Counted from the stretch's first letter, positions 17,661 to 27,538 are shown. The stretch is DNA of 64,000 nucleotides from JBHPGW01 sp042569785 (GCA_042569785.1 JBHPGW010000002.1:1-64000); one strand, 5' to 3'. Numbers and translations are program-made. The notes: generated by a model from the sequence alone, not told the origin.

Positions 17661-19070
17661 TTAGCCTGAGATGCTTTCTTCAAGGTTGGCAAGGATCGTT
17701 TTTGCTCTTGCAACCTTGTTGCCGGCCGGGCTGGCCCAGTTGAGTTCGACGTTGCGTTTTATCTGGTCCTCGACTTTCTTACACGCAAGGAGAACCGTAG
17801 CGTGATTCTTATTGCCCATACATCTGCCAACTTCGGTCGATGACATTTTGGTGTGCTTTCTCGCCAGGTACATACTGAAATGCCTCGCCATCGCGATGGT
17901 CCTGTTCTTCTTTGACGAGTGCAGGTTTGCGGTGGTTATGCCGAAATAGGTCGCCGTCGCTGCTTCGATATCCGATATGTGTACGATCGGGTCAGTCCTT
18001 GCCAGGTGCTCGGCGAGGATCTCTCTGGCCATCGAGAGCGTAATCTTTTCATTTTGCAGTGATGAGAACGCGACCAGTTTTAGTAGTGCCCCCTCGATCT
18101 CTCGGATGTTGGTCCTGAGATTTTCGGCGACGTATTTAATTACATTGTCCGGGATTTGGCTATTCATATTCGCGGCATACTGCCGGCAAATATTATAGCG
18201 GGTCTTGAAGTCGGGGGTATCGATCTTGACGACCATGCCTGAAACGAAACGATTGACCAGTTTATCCGAGAGTTGGCCTATCATTTTCGGATGAGCATCC
18301 GAGACCATCACGACCTGCTTGCCTGCCAGGTCGATCGTGTTGAAAGTGTGCAGAAACTCCTCCTGCGTAGAAGGTTTGCTGGCCAGGAAGTGAATATCGT
18401 CGATGGCGAGCAAGTCCGTTTGCCGCAGTCGGCGTCTGAAAGCCTCCAGCTTTCTTGTCTTCAAGGCCAGTATAAACTGATTGGCAAAATCCTCCGCTGA
18501 CAGATATAACCAATTAGTTTCGGGTCGGCATTTCAGCACTTCATTGCAAATCCCTTGCAGAAGATGCGTCTTGCCAACTCCATATCCTCCGTGGACGAAC
18601 AGCGGATTAAAAGGACTATTTTTTTCTCTCGCTACAACCCTTGCAGCATTGTAAGCCAACTCATTCGATTTACCGACAACAAAGTTGTCCAGGCTGAGCT
18701 TCAGTTTCTTTTTAGTCTTAGACCTCAACCTCATTCTTTGGCCAGGCGTACGGTTCTGCGCTCTTGTCACCTGACTGGCCTGAGAATCCAGTTGTGTACG
18801 TCTCTGATGGCCCGAAAGCTCCGGATCGATCATAAAGGTCAGTTTTTTATTCTGACCGGTTACTTCCTCAACTGCCTGAATGATATCGCCGGCAAAATGA
18901 TTCTCGATCCAGCTTGCGATAAACAGATTGGGTACGCCTACCTTTAGGTACCCATCAGCTATTTCCAGCTGCGTCGAGTTCTTAAACCAAATTTTATACT
19001 TTTGCGAGCCGATCTTCTCAGCAACAGCCTGGTTGACAGCACTTATTTCATCCGTGAATGTGCCTGGCAT
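17661..19070 (-). CDS. dnaA: chromosomal replication initiator DnaA
   Basis: 469 residues from the ATG at 19070 (a TTG codon lies just upstream in frame). Domain I about 1-80, AAA+ domain with Walker A GGYGVGKTHLL and Walker B LLAIDDIHFL, domain IV helix-turn-helix ending in STEVGRCMGNKNHATVL, the DnaA signature that reads the 9-mer box. It binds oriC and opens DNA for replication. Candidate boxes lie just upstream (19170-19268). Confidence 0.97.
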   Translation of the reverse strand: MPGTFTDEISAVNQAVAEKIGSQKYKIWFKNSTQLEIADGYLKVGVPNLFIASWIENHFAGDIIQAVEEVTGQNKKLTFMIDPELSGHQRRTQLDSQASQVTRAQNRTPGQRMRLRSKTKKKLKLSLDNFVVGKSNELAYNAARVVAREKNSPFNPLFVHGGYGVGKTHLLQGICNEVLKCRPETNWLYLSAEDFANQFILALKTRKLEAFRRRLRQTDLLAIDDIHFLASKPSTQEEFLHTFNTIDLAGKQVVMVSDAHPKMIGQLSDKLVNRFVSGMVVKIDTPDFKTRYNICRQYAANMNSQIPDNVIKYVAENLRTNIREIEGALLKLVAFSSLQNEKITLSMAREILAEHLARTDPIVHISDIEAATATYFGITTANLHSSKKNRTIAMARHFSMYLARKHTKMSSTEVGRCMGNKNHATVLLACKKVEDQIKRNVELNWASPAGNKVARAKTILANLEESISG

Positions 19071-19379
19071 CAATACTCTCCTATTTCCAGCAAGTCCGTT
19101 TTATAGTATATTTATAAGTGATATTATTGGCCTGCCGAAAAACATGTCAATCCCCTTTTTAAGATTTTCTTTTCCACTTGACTCAGGTCACTATAAACAT
19201 TGACTTTGTGAACAAAAGTTTTTTTTTCTTAACAAGTTTTGCACAGTGTAACTCCTTTTTGTGGAAAAGCAGTGGATAGGGGTTTGCACTTAATTCGCTC
19301 AGTCTACTCCTAAAGAGGTGTGATTTTAACCCTGCGGAGCGATTTTTGAAGCTTTTTGTATCGATCGTGCAAAAAGCTC
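19071..19379. other. candidate oriC / dnaA upstream region
   Basis: 309 bases between dnaA and rsmB contain DnaA-box-like 9-mers: TTTTGCACA at 19237-19245 and TGTGGAAAA at 19260-19268 (both fit TTWTNCACA or its complement), and TTTTCCACT at 19170-19178 (one mismatch). A T-rich tract (19219-19230) lies among them. The clustering beside dnaA suggests a replication origin or dnaA autoregulation. No strand-bias measure was made. Confidence 0.45.
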
Positions 19380-20747
19380 TTACTTTTTTATAAGGATTGC
19401 GAAATAACCACCATCGCAGGCAAGGTCACCCAATGTTGGCAGTGTCAGCTTTTCTGTTTCAAGCTCAAAGTCCTGATTTTTCTTTAGGAACCGCTCTATG
19501 AGTCGGCTGTTTTCCTCTGACCCGATAGCGCAGCTACTGTAGCAGAGCCTCCCCTGCTTATTTGTCATTGCCGCCCCGGTATCGAGAAGCTGACTTTGGA
19601 TTTTCACAAGCCCTTTTACTGCTTTCGATGTCACCCGGAAGCGTACTTCGATACGCCTGGCCAATACACCGGTATTCGAACAAGGCACATCGAGCAGGAC
19701 AAGATCAAATGGCCCGAGTTGCTCAACTTTTTCATATTCAGAGATAGTGACACTCTTGATTCCGAGCCGATCGATATTTTCCCTGACTTTTTTCAACCGT
19801 TCTGCATCGATATCTGTCGCGAAGATTTGAACCTTGTCACCGGTCAGCTCAGCTAACTGTGTCACCTTACCTCCCGGAGCGGCACAAAGATCAAGTATCT
19901 TCCAACCAGGTTCAGAATGGATATTTTTTGCCGGCTCAGATGCGGTTAGATCCTGAACACTGAACAGCCCCTCGTAGAAACCGGCAAGCTCGGTTATCGC
20001 GCATGGGCTTTTTATTTTTATCATCGATCCGTCAGGAGCTATTTGCAGATCGAGATCGCTGTTGCGGAATTTTTCAGCCAATTTTTCTGTAGTAGTTTTC
20101 AAGATGTTAGGCCTGACATAAAGACTTGGCCTTCGATTGCTGGCGAAACAAATCTGCTCGGCCTGCTCGAATCCGAACTCGGCGATCCACTCGGCGACAA
20201 GCCAGTCGGGTAACGAGAATCTGACGCTTAGAAATTCGGCAGGGCTTTCTTCTGCGTCAGGGAGAATATCTTTGTTGAATTGACAGCCTGCTTGGGTTGT
20301 GTGCGGAAGGGTACTTTGCAGATTTGCTTTGCTAAGGGCAACCTCTCTGTTAGTTATATTTCTTATGATCTCTCGCAGTACCGCGTTGACGAAGCCGACC
20401 TGTTTTTTGCTGCCGATCGTTTTTACATTTTCTACCGCTTCGTTGACGATAGCGTGCTGAGCGGCTTGCGGGCAGTAGATAAGTTCGTATGAGCCGATGC
20501 GAATAATATTGAGCACTCTGCGGTCGGTTCGGCCGATGCGACAGTCGGCAAATTGTGTGATTACCGTATCGATAGCGATTTGATTTCTTACGGTGCCGAA
20601 AACAAGGTCGCTTGCTCTTTGCTTTTCCTGCGTTTGGTTAATCAAGTCTCCCAGGATCACTGAGGCATAGTTGCGTTTTGGATTGAAGCGATTGAGCACT
20701 TTCATCGCGACAGCGCGAGCGGTTGTTTGTTTGTTAATGGGCGGCAT
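19380..20747 (-). CDS. rsmB: 16S rRNA (cytosine-967-C5)-methyltransferase
   Basis: About 455 residues from the ATG at 20747 (MPPINKQTTARAVAMKVLNRF); the open frame extends further upstream into fmt. NusB-like RNA-binding domain about 1-140, then a SAM methyltransferase with DLCAAPGGKVTQLAELT, DVPCSNTGVLARR (motif IV Cys) and CYSSCAIGSEEN (motif VI Cys, more often YSTC). The start overlaps the fmt stop by about 14 bases, so the two are co-translated, the usual fmt-rsmB pairing. Confidence 0.93.
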   Translation of the reverse strand: MPPINKQTTARAVAMKVLNRFNPKRNYASVILGDLINQTQEKQRASDLVFGTVRNQIAIDTVITQFADCRIGRTDRRVLNIIRIGSYELIYCPQAAQHAIVNEAVENVKTIGSKKQVGFVNAVLREIIRNITNREVALSKANLQSTLPHTTQAGCQFNKDILPDAEESPAEFLSVRFSLPDWLVAEWIAEFGFEQAEQICFASNRRPSLYVRPNILKTTTEKLAEKFRNSDLDLQIAPDGSMIKIKSPCAITELAGFYEGLFSVQDLTASEPAKNIHSEPGWKILDLCAAPGGKVTQLAELTGDKVQIFATDIDAERLKKVRENIDRLGIKSVTISEYEKVEQLGPFDLVLLDVPCSNTGVLARRIEVRFRVTSKAVKGLVKIQSQLLDTGAAMTNKQGRLCYSSCAIGSEENSRLIERFLKKNQDFELETEKLTLPTLGDLACDGGYFAILIKK

Positions 20748-21702
20748 TTGTGTTATCGTTCTTTGTGAAAATGTCACCAGGTCGGACATTTCTGCCGTTG
20801 ACAAAATCGGCAAAGTTCATTGTCGAACCGCCGGCCGGCTTGATCTTTATTATCTTCAGGCAGTTTTGGCCGCAGATTATGTTGAGGTTATCGTCAAGAG
20901 TACCAGGGGCCAGATTTTCAGGATTTGCATGTTCGATCACCTCAGCTTGAGCCAGGGTTACCCTTACGGGGTTATTTGTTTTCTTCGAGAGATAACCCGT
21001 CCAGCCGCCAGGCCAGGGCCAGAATCCGCGTATCTTATTAGCTATAGATTCCGCTGTTTCGGCAAAGTCCAGAGACGCGTCGTTTTTTTTCAGCTTCGGT
21101 GCCAGGGTCGCTTTGCTGTGGTCCTGCTCGGTATAAGTAACCGAGCCGTCGGCTATTTTTTCGATTGTCTCCAATAGTAGCGGTACTGCGAGTTTGGCGA
21201 GCCTGTCATGAAGCTGCCCCGCAGATTCGTTGGGGGCGATTTCGGTTTTCGCCTGACTGAGAATCTGCCCCGCGTCCATTTTTTCGGCTAAGGTTATTAT
21301 ACTTATACCCGTTTCTTTTTCGCCGTTGATCACTGCCCAGTTTATTGGGGCTGCTCCTCGATATTTAGGCAGTAGCGACGAGTGGATGTTGATGGTGCCA
21401 TTGGGTGGAATTTCGATCACTTTATTGCTGACCTTTTGCCCGAACGCGATGACGACAATAAGTTCGGTGGCGAGAGTTGTGATCTTTTCGATCACTTCCG
21501 TGGCGTTTACATTTTCAGCCTCTAAGCATAGCAGCGAATTATCCTGCGCCCAGCGGGCAACGGGTGTCGGCCTTGGCTTTTTGCCTCTGCCTGCCGGCTG
21601 GGTCGGCTGAGTAATTATCAATCGAAGATCATGCTCGGATCGTTCCAGGGCATTTAGACAATCAATACCAAATTCACCACTGCCAAGATAAACGATTTTC
21701 AT
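20734..21702 (-). CDS. fmt: methionyl-tRNA formyltransferase
   Basis: 322 residues; formylates initiator Met-tRNA. The formyl-transferase domain shows FGQKVSNKVIEIPPNGTINIHSSLLPKYRGAAPINWAV (Asn/His catalytic region) and GISI..MDAGQIL; C-terminal OB-like domain from about 210. First gene of the fmt-rsmB pair. Confidence 0.96.
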   Translation of the reverse strand: MKIVYLGSGEFGIDCLNALERSEHDLRLIITQPTQPAGRGKKPRPTPVARWAQDNSLLCLEAENVNATEVIEKITTLATELIVVIAFGQKVSNKVIEIPPNGTINIHSSLLPKYRGAAPINWAVINGEKETGISIITLAEKMDAGQILSQAKTEIAPNESAGQLHDRLAKLAVPLLLETIEKIADGSVTYTEQDHSKATLAPKLKKNDASLDFAETAESIANKIRGFWPWPGGWTGYLSKKTNNPVRVTLAQAEVIEHANPENLAPGTLDDNLNIICGQNCLKIIKIKPAGGSTMNFADFVNGRNVRPGDIFTKNDNTNAAH

Positions 21703-22207
21703 CTCTTGTCCTTAGAATAAAATTAGTGCACAAGTCATAGGGTCATATTGATTTATAAAATTTTCATACGATCTTTCGTAACCATTCACAGTAATTGAGA
21801 ATAACATTGATCTGTCCGGTGAGCAAGAATTGATTCATGGATAAAATTAAACACCTTTTGGTTTTGTTTTGCATACGCCGTTTTTAGCATGGCGCAGGCA
21901 AAAGCGCAAGTTGCTTATTTCAACGTTTTGATGTTTTTTGAAAAACGTGTGAACGGTTACAAAGAAAATTGTATCGCGTGGCTTGTATTGTGTATGTTAT
22001 ATATCGTTAATTTGGGAATAAAAACAGCGGATAGCAGGTAGAGGATAGGGTATAGAAAGGAAGGGACGGTTGCTTTTTGGGCAAAAATCCCCGTTTTTAC
22101 CCCCAAAACCCGTGTTCCCCAAAAACAACACATCCAAAATCAGCGAAAATGGCGAAAATCTATGCCATCCAAACTAACGAAGAAATCAAGAGATTGAGCG
22201 ATGTAGC
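21703..22207. other. 505-bp intergenic region, no gene seen
   Basis: Holds the fmt upstream region on the minus strand and the 3' side of the sigma-54 activator gene. A 23-codon frame at 22149 on the plus strand has no support. A stretch of C-rich and A-rich runs at 22085-22135 gave no convincing hairpin. Confidence 0.5.
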
Positions 22208-23545
22208 CTATTCGGAATAAATCTCAGGCTTGATATCAAATGCCTTTATTTTGCGGAACAGTGTACTTTTGTCAATCCCCAGTTCCTTAGCTGTAGCTGT
22301 TTTATTGCCATTGTTTCGTCTTAGAGCCTGAGTTATCAGAATAATTTCCATCTGCTTAATAGTTGCAGGTTCGCTATTCTTTGCATTTTCCTTTTTCAAA
22401 GCCGGCCGGACCGATGAAGGCAAATGTTTAGCTTCTATTATCTCACCTTCACATAAGACAAAACAGTGCTCAATAATATTCTCAAGCTCACGCACATTGC
22501 CTGGATAATCATAAGCCAGCAAAGCCGCTGTTACTTCATTTGTAACACAGCAAATATTCTTATTGTGCAGCCGATTAAATCTGCTGATAAAGTGATCTAC
22601 CAACAGTGGAATATCTTCTTTTCGCTCTCTCAGCGGAGGCAATTCCAATTTCATCACATTGATCCTGTAATACAGATCATCTCTGAACTTATCTTCTTTG
22701 ATAAGCTCGTCGAGCTTTTTATTTGTAGCTGTAATGATACGCACATCTACCTTAACAGTAGAAACCCCACCTACCGGCTCATAGGTCTTTTCCTGCAAAA
22801 CACGCAGCAGTTTAACCTGAGCAGAAGCGGAAATATCGCCAATCTCATCCAAAAAAATCGTTCCACCTTCAGCCAAGGCAAATCGGCCGGGCTTGTCCTT
22901 TTTGGCATCTGTAAATGCACCTGCTTTATAACCAAACAATTCGGACTCCAGAAGTGTATCGGGCAGGGCGCCACAATTTACCGCAACGAAAGGTTTATCC
23001 CTACGAAAACTCATGTTATGAATGGCTCTGGCGAAAAGCTCTTTACCTGTTCCGCTTTCACCTTCAATTAAAATTGTTGTGTTACTCTCTGCGATATTTG
23101 GCAAAATGGCAAAAAGGTTCTGCATCTTATGGCTTTGGCTGATAATATCTTCACAGGAATATCGACCTTCGATTTCCTTGCGAAGTTGTTCGATCGCACT
23201 GGTATCACGAAACGTTTCAACTCCTCCAATAACTTTACCTTTAGCATCTTTTAATAGAGCGGTTGATATGGCAATTGCTCTCCTCTTGCCATTGGCATCA
23301 ATGATGTGCACAGCTTTATTCATGATGGGTTTGCCGGTTTGCATTGTCTGGCGAAGTGTACAGTCAGTTTCGCAAACATCCGCTCGTAGAACGTCCCTGC
23401 AGTGTTTGCCGACAGCCTCTTGACGCCCGATACCGGTAATCTCTTCTGCTACCCGATTAAAGGAGGTAATCCGCCAATCAAGATCAACAGTGAAAACACC
23501 TTCGATTATCGAATCCAGAATTACATTTTGTTCTTTATTTTCCAT
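22208..23545 (-). CDS. PAS-domain sigma-54-dependent transcriptional activator
   Basis: 445 residues. PAS sensor domain about 8-120, AAA+ sigma-54 activator domain about 135-365, Fis-type helix-turn-helix at the C-terminus (KTATAKELGIDKSTLFRKIK). Walker A GESGTGKELFARAIH; Walker B GTIFLDEIGD. The sigma-54 contact loop reads GAFTDA instead of GAFTGA. The PAS domain has a Cys cluster, CRDVLRADVCETDC, seen in activators thought to sense redox state or bind a metal centre. Activates sigma-54 promoters; the one at 8671 is a candidate target by genome location only. Confidence 0.9.
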   Translation of the reverse strand: MENKEQNVILDSIIEGVFTVDLDWRITSFNRVAEEITGIGRQEAVGKHCRDVLRADVCETDCTLRQTMQTGKPIMNKAVHIIDANGKRRAIAISTALLKDAKGKVIGGVETFRDTSAIEQLRKEIEGRYSCEDIISQSHKMQNLFAILPNIAESNTTILIEGESGTGKELFARAIHNMSFRRDKPFVAVNCGALPDTLLESELFGYKAGAFTDAKKDKPGRFALAEGGTIFLDEIGDISASAQVKLLRVLQEKTYEPVGGVSTVKVDVRIITATNKKLDELIKEDKFRDDLYYRINVMKLELPPLRERKEDIPLLVDHFISRFNRLHNKNICCVTNEVTAALLAYDYPGNVRELENIIEHCFVLCEGEIIEAKHLPSSVRPALKKENAKNSEPATIKQMEIILITQALRRNNGNKTATAKELGIDKSTLFRKIKAFDIKPEIYSE

Positions 23546-23776
23546 TTTCTATCATAAACAATATAGCACAGATAGTTGCAAAATGCAACGACTATTGCAA
23601 ATTTCATCAATTCATTTTCTTTCCGATCGTAAAAGTGCCTCGACAAAACCTGGCAATAATTGGAATTATTGTCAATTCGGCGCTCAAAAACAACGTAATG
23701 GCGGAGCCAATTGAAAAATTAAGTTATTCGTGATGACAACAACTATGTTCGGCTACTTACTTAGTGAGGGGCAGAT

Positions 23777-24196
23777 TCATACAAGCTGTTCCCCAGTTGC
23801 CATAATATTCATTCGGCTGAGTTTCACGCCCTTTAAGGAGGCTATGTTATTGCCCAGTTTCTCAATTTCCTTCACTTTGCCTTTAAGTATTATTACCTCA
23901 AGGCAATTGTGATGGTCCAGGTGCACATGAGTAGAGGTAATCACCTGCAATAAATGATGATGCTGGAGATCAACCAACTTCTGGGACAATTTCGTTGCAT
24001 GATGGTCATAGATTAGAAACACACCTGCCGTAGCTTGTGAAGTTGGGCTTGCCAATAGTTCTTCTGACAGGCGATTCCGAATTAGATCACGAATGGCCTC
24101 GGAGCGATTCGCATAACCTTGCTTGGCAATTAACTCATCAAACATGGAAAGCAGCTTTTTGTCCAGCGACACCCCAACACGTTCAGTTTTACCCAT
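23777..24196 (-). CDS. nikR: nickel-responsive regulator NikR
   Basis: 139 residues. N-terminal ribbon-helix-helix (1-45) and C-terminal ACT-like nickel domain with the metal ligands in THVHLDHHNCLEVI (the two His and Cys of E. coli His87, His89, Cys95). In Ni-replete cells it represses nickel uptake genes. It is divergent from the porin-nikMNQO genes, and candidate operator repeats lie between them at 24294-24335. Confidence 0.93.
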   Translation of the reverse strand: MGKTERVGVSLDKKLLSMFDELIAKQGYANRSEAIRDLIRNRLSEELLASPTSQATAGVFLIYDHHATKLSQKLVDLQHHHLLQVITSTHVHLDHHNCLEVIILKGKVKEIEKLGNNIASLKGVKLSRMNIMATGEQLV

Positions 24197-24285
24197 TTGA
24201 TTTCCCCTTAAAACCTTTAATCTTAAACAATATCCAGCATTTTCAAAAAATTATAACTTTATCTCAAATTTTAGCAAACTTTCTC

Positions 24286-24340
24286 TTGACGCGGTAGCAC
24301 GAATTTGATATTTTTACATGTCGTAGCACGAATTTATAAT
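24286..24340 (+). promoter_or_regulatory. nik promoter(s) and candidate NikR operator repeats
   Basis: GTAGCACGAATTT occurs twice as a direct repeat (24294-24306 and 24323-24335), 29 bases apart. The second copy abuts TATAAT at 24335-24340, which with TTTACA at 24313-24318 gives a 16-base spacer. A second possible set is TTGACG 24286-24291 and TATTTT 24309-24314. Repressor binding here would block transcription. Classical NikR sites are inverted dyads, so assignment to NikR is inference. Confidence 0.5.
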
Positions 24341-24386
24341 TGTTATGCGCAATATAATTTTGTCATTAGGTCAAAAAGGAGTGAAT

Positions 24387-25652
24387 ATGAACAAGGTAAG
24401 GATTTTCTCAGGTGTGGTACTTTTGCTGGTGATAATGGATGTTTGTAGTGCTGAGCACGCCGGTGACGTTCGGAACGGTGATACTTTGACAGGTGGTTTT
24501 TGGGGATTAAGTGACCGGTTAGAAGATGATGGAATTGAGATAGGTTTTGGCATAACCAATATTTATCAGGCCAATGTCAAAGGCGGACTTAACACACACA
24601 ACAAAAGGGGCAGATATTCCGGCAGCTATGACCTCGAACTAACCGCCGATACACAAAAGCTCTTCGGTGTCGAAGGCGGCAGCTTATATGTTCATGGCAA
24701 AGGCTGGTGGTCAAAATCAGGTGGTATTGACAGTGCCTCTGTGGGCAGCGCATTGGGTATAAATGGAGCTGCCGGTTCAAGAGACGCACTGGTAATTGCC
24801 GAACTTTGGTGGGAACAGGCGATGTTCGATGACACCCTTTATCTTCGTTTTGGTAAGCTGGATCTCACAGGCGGTTTCGAATGTCGCGGCTGTCCGGTGT
24901 CATTTGATAGCAGTTCCTTCGCTAATGATGAGACAAGCCAGTTCTTAAACGGAGCTTTGGTTAATAACTCATCGATTCCATTCCCCGACTATGGCCTTGG
25001 TGCTGTTCTGTACTGGAATCCAATTGAGTGGTGGTATGCCTCAATCGGTACTGCCGATGCCCAGGCGGACGCAAGGGAAACAGGCTTCAGGACCGCTTTT
25101 CACGGTGAAGATTATTTCTTTTATATTTTCGAGACCGGAGTTACTCCCAGACTGAATTCCGCGAACGGCCCCTTGCAGGGGACATATCGAATAGGTCTCT
25201 GGAATGACCCGCAACCCAAGGCAAATTCGGATGGCACGGAAAGTTATCGTGATGATGTTGGTTTTTATATCAGCGGTGACCAGGTGCTGGCTAAGGAAAA
25301 TTCTGACCCTGAAGATAGCCAGGGTCTTGGAGCATTTTTTAGATATGGCTATGCCCCCAGCAAGAGAAATGACATCACCAATTTCTTCAGTTTCGGCTTT
25401 CAGTATCAAGGCCTTATAGACGGTCGTGACAACGATGTTTTAGGAGTTGGTTTTGTACAGGGTGTTTTTAGTGACTCAGCCGATACCACATATACTGAAG
25501 ATTATGAGAATGCCCTTGAGTTATACTACAATGCGCAAGTAGCGGAATGGCTGAATATTAGTCCGAGTATTCAATATGTCACTAACCCGGGCGGCAACAA
25601 TGCGGTAAGTGACGCTGTTGTGCTGGGCCTGCGGGTACAAATGACTTTTTGA
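24387..25652 (+). CDS. OprB-like outer-membrane porin
   Basis: About 421 residues from the ATG at 24387 (MNKVRIFSG), chosen for AAAGGAG just upstream and because it gives a signal peptide ending near CSAEHA. The barrel matches carbohydrate-selective porins of the OprB type: LTGGFWGLSDRLEDDGIEIGFGITNIYQAN, LYLRFGKLDLTGGFE, and a terminal aromatic residue (MTF). First gene of the nickel-uptake operon, so a role in passing nickel, a nickel chelate or a related solute across the outer membrane is likely from context rather than sequence. Confidence 0.85.
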   Translation: MNKVRIFSGVVLLLVIMDVCSAEHAGDVRNGDTLTGGFWGLSDRLEDDGIEIGFGITNIYQANVKGGLNTHNKRGRYSGSYDLELTADTQKLFGVEGGSLYVHGKGWWSKSGGIDSASVGSALGINGAAGSRDALVIAELWWEQAMFDDTLYLRFGKLDLTGGFECRGCPVSFDSSSFANDETSQFLNGALVNNSSIPFPDYGLGAVLYWNPIEWWYASIGTADAQADARETGFRTAFHGEDYFFYIFETGVTPRLNSANGPLQGTYRIGLWNDPQPKANSDGTESYRDDVGFYISGDQVLAKENSDPEDSQGLGAFFRYGYAPSKRNDITNFFSFGFQYQGLIDGRDNDVLGVGFVQGVFSDSADTTYTEDYENALELYYNAQVAEWLNISPSIQYVTNPGGNNAVSDAVVLGLRVQMTF

Positions 25653-25713
25653 GTAACGGGGTATAATGAAAACAAAAAAATTAACTAAGCAAAGAACATA
25701 GGAGAATATTATT

Positions 25714-26745
25714 ATGCACATGGCCAATGAATTATTATCGGTTCCGGTTGCTGCCGGTACTCTTGCAATAGCTGCTGGTGGTTTGGGCATTATCTGCAGA
25801 AAAGCAAGACAGGCTATCACTTCGGACAAGATCGCCTTGATGGGTATTATGGGGGCGTTTGTTTTTGCGGCTCAAATGGTACAGTTCCAGTTGCCTGCTA
25901 TGCCGGGCACAAGCGGGCACATGGTCGGGGCGGTGCTATTAGCGATTATTTTGGGGCCGCATGCAGGGGCAATAGTAATATCGTCTGTGGTGATCATTCA
26001 ATGCCTTATTTTCCAGGATGGGGGGCTGTTGGCCCTTGGGTGTAATATTATAAATATGGGTCTTGTGCCAAGTTATCTTGGCTATTTTTTGTACAAGAGC
26101 TTTACGGCAGGGCCGTTTAGTAATCTGCGAACTTATATTGGAGTGATGCTGGCCTCTATAATCGCACTTGAGGTCGGTGCAATTCTTGTTCCGATAGAGG
26201 CGGCACTTTCAGGCGTACTGATAGTTCCATTTTCGACGCTTCTTATAACAATGCTTGGGGTTCATTTTCTTGTCGGTGTTGTTGAAGGTTTGATCACAGT
26301 AGCGGTACTGGGATACATTCAGCAGGTCAGGCCTGACATAGTTGGCAAATCGCTGGTCGGCAAAGTCAGATTGAGCAGAAAGACCGTACTGGCAACGCTG
26401 CTTGGCTTTACCGTTATTACGGCTGCCGGACTTTCGTTACTTGCCTGCGGTTTTCCAGATGGTCTGGAGTGGAGCTATTTGGAACGACCCGACCAGCCTG
26501 ACTTTGAATCTATGGTTTCTAATGAAAATTCAACAATCGCAATGACTGATGACTTCCAAACAAAATATTCTCCCTTGCCGGACTATTCAATAAAGACAAG
26601 CGGTACTGGAAGCCTTTACGCGGAAGAATCCGACGTAGCTGCCGGCTGGACAAGTTTCGCCGGCGTAACAGGGGCGGGATTAACAATGCTGTTTGTATGG
26701 TTGACGGCCAGGATTCTTCGTAAAAAAGAAATTGTGAAAGAGTGA
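25714..26745 (+). CDS. nikMN: fused NikM-NikN component of ECF nickel transporter
   Basis: 343 residues. N-terminal MHMANE keeps Met1-His2 used to bind the metal in CbiM/NikM; about seven membrane segments follow with GTSGHMVGA (third ligand region). The C-terminal ~100 residues carry the PDGLEWSYLERP motif of NikN/CbiN-type (PDGLE) subunits and a last helix. Acts as the substrate-binding membrane subunit for Ni(II) or Co(II). NikR context favours nickel. AGGAGAATATT is the ribosome site. Confidence 0.92.
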   Translation: MHMANELLSVPVAAGTLAIAAGGLGIICRKARQAITSDKIALMGIMGAFVFAAQMVQFQLPAMPGTSGHMVGAVLLAIILGPHAGAIVISSVVIIQCLIFQDGGLLALGCNIINMGLVPSYLGYFLYKSFTAGPFSNLRTYIGVMLASIIALEVGAILVPIEAALSGVLIVPFSTLLITMLGVHFLVGVVEGLITVAVLGYIQQVRPDIVGKSLVGKVRLSRKTVLATLLGFTVITAAGLSLLACGFPDGLEWSYLERPDQPDFESMVSNENSTIAMTDDFQTKYSPLPDYSIKTSGTGSLYAEESDVAAGWTSFAGVTGAGLTMLFVWLTARILRKKEIVKE

Positions 26746-26752
26746 TCAGCAA

Positions 26753-27529
26753 ATGCACCATGCACATATAGATAAATTTGCTTATCAGGATTCACCTGTG
26801 CATCGGCTTGACAGCAGGGCAAAGTTTCTGGTTGTTCTTATCTTTACCGCAGTGGTGTTATCTCTGCCGCGTACTTCACTTAGCATTTTGGTTTGTTATG
26901 CCGTTGGTCCTTTTACTATCATGGTGCTGGGCAGGATTCCTCTGAAGTTTGCTTTCAAGCAGATATTGTTAGTCAGCCCGTTTATTTTAGTTTTGGCCTT
27001 AAGTTGTCCGTTCTATGATAGAAATCCGGTGCGTGCAGCATTTGGTCCGTTCGTTTGGCAGATTTCAGCGGGCTGGTTGCGATGTTTTAGTATTCTGGGC
27101 AAGTTCATTGTTACAATGCTGGCATTGATAGCTCTTGTTTCAACCACACGATTTGCGGATTTGCTGACAGCTCTGCAGAAATTGGCAGTACCAAAGCTTT
27201 TGATCATTCAACTCGGTTTTCTGTATCGCTACATATTTGTTCTTATCGACAGAGCACATCAAATAATGCGTGCAAGGGCTGGCAGAAAACTACGAAGCCT
27301 CGGTTTTAAAGCAGAGCTCAAAACAGCATCTTCGATGCTCGGCTCTTTGTTTATCCGCAGCATTGATACGGCAGAACACATAAACATTGCGATGCAGGCC
27401 CGTGGATTTGACGGTAACTGGCGAAGTCTTTCAAAGTTACAATTTCGCCGCTGCGACTTACTCTTTGTTTTGGCGTCCGCGGCCTTTATGCTGGTATTGT
27501 ATTTTTGTGTAGGTGAACTCTTACAGTAG
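26753..27529 (+). CDS. nikQ: ECF transporter T component NikQ/CbiQ
   Basis: 258 residues, 5-6 membrane segments, with the ARG coupling motif seen in IMRARAGR and in MQARGFDG. Couples NikO ATP hydrolysis to the NikMN substrate subunit. Starts 7 bases after nikMN. Confidence 0.9.
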   Translation: MHHAHIDKFAYQDSPVHRLDSRAKFLVVLIFTAVVLSLPRTSLSILVCYAVGPFTIMVLGRIPLKFAFKQILLVSPFILVLALSCPFYDRNPVRAAFGPFVWQISAGWLRCFSILGKFIVTMLALIALVSTTRFADLLTALQKLAVPKLLIIQLGFLYRYIFVLIDRAHQIMRARAGRKLRSLGFKAELKTASSMLGSLFIRSIDTAEHINIAMQARGFDGNWRSLSKLQFRRCDLLFVLASAAFMLVLYFCVGELLQ

Positions 27530-27538
27530 GAGTGTTTA

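Noticed and set aside
22149..22220. 23-codon ORF MAKIYAIQTNEEIKRLSDVAYSE
   Set aside because: Too short, no ribosome site, runs into the 3' end of the activator gene on the other strand.
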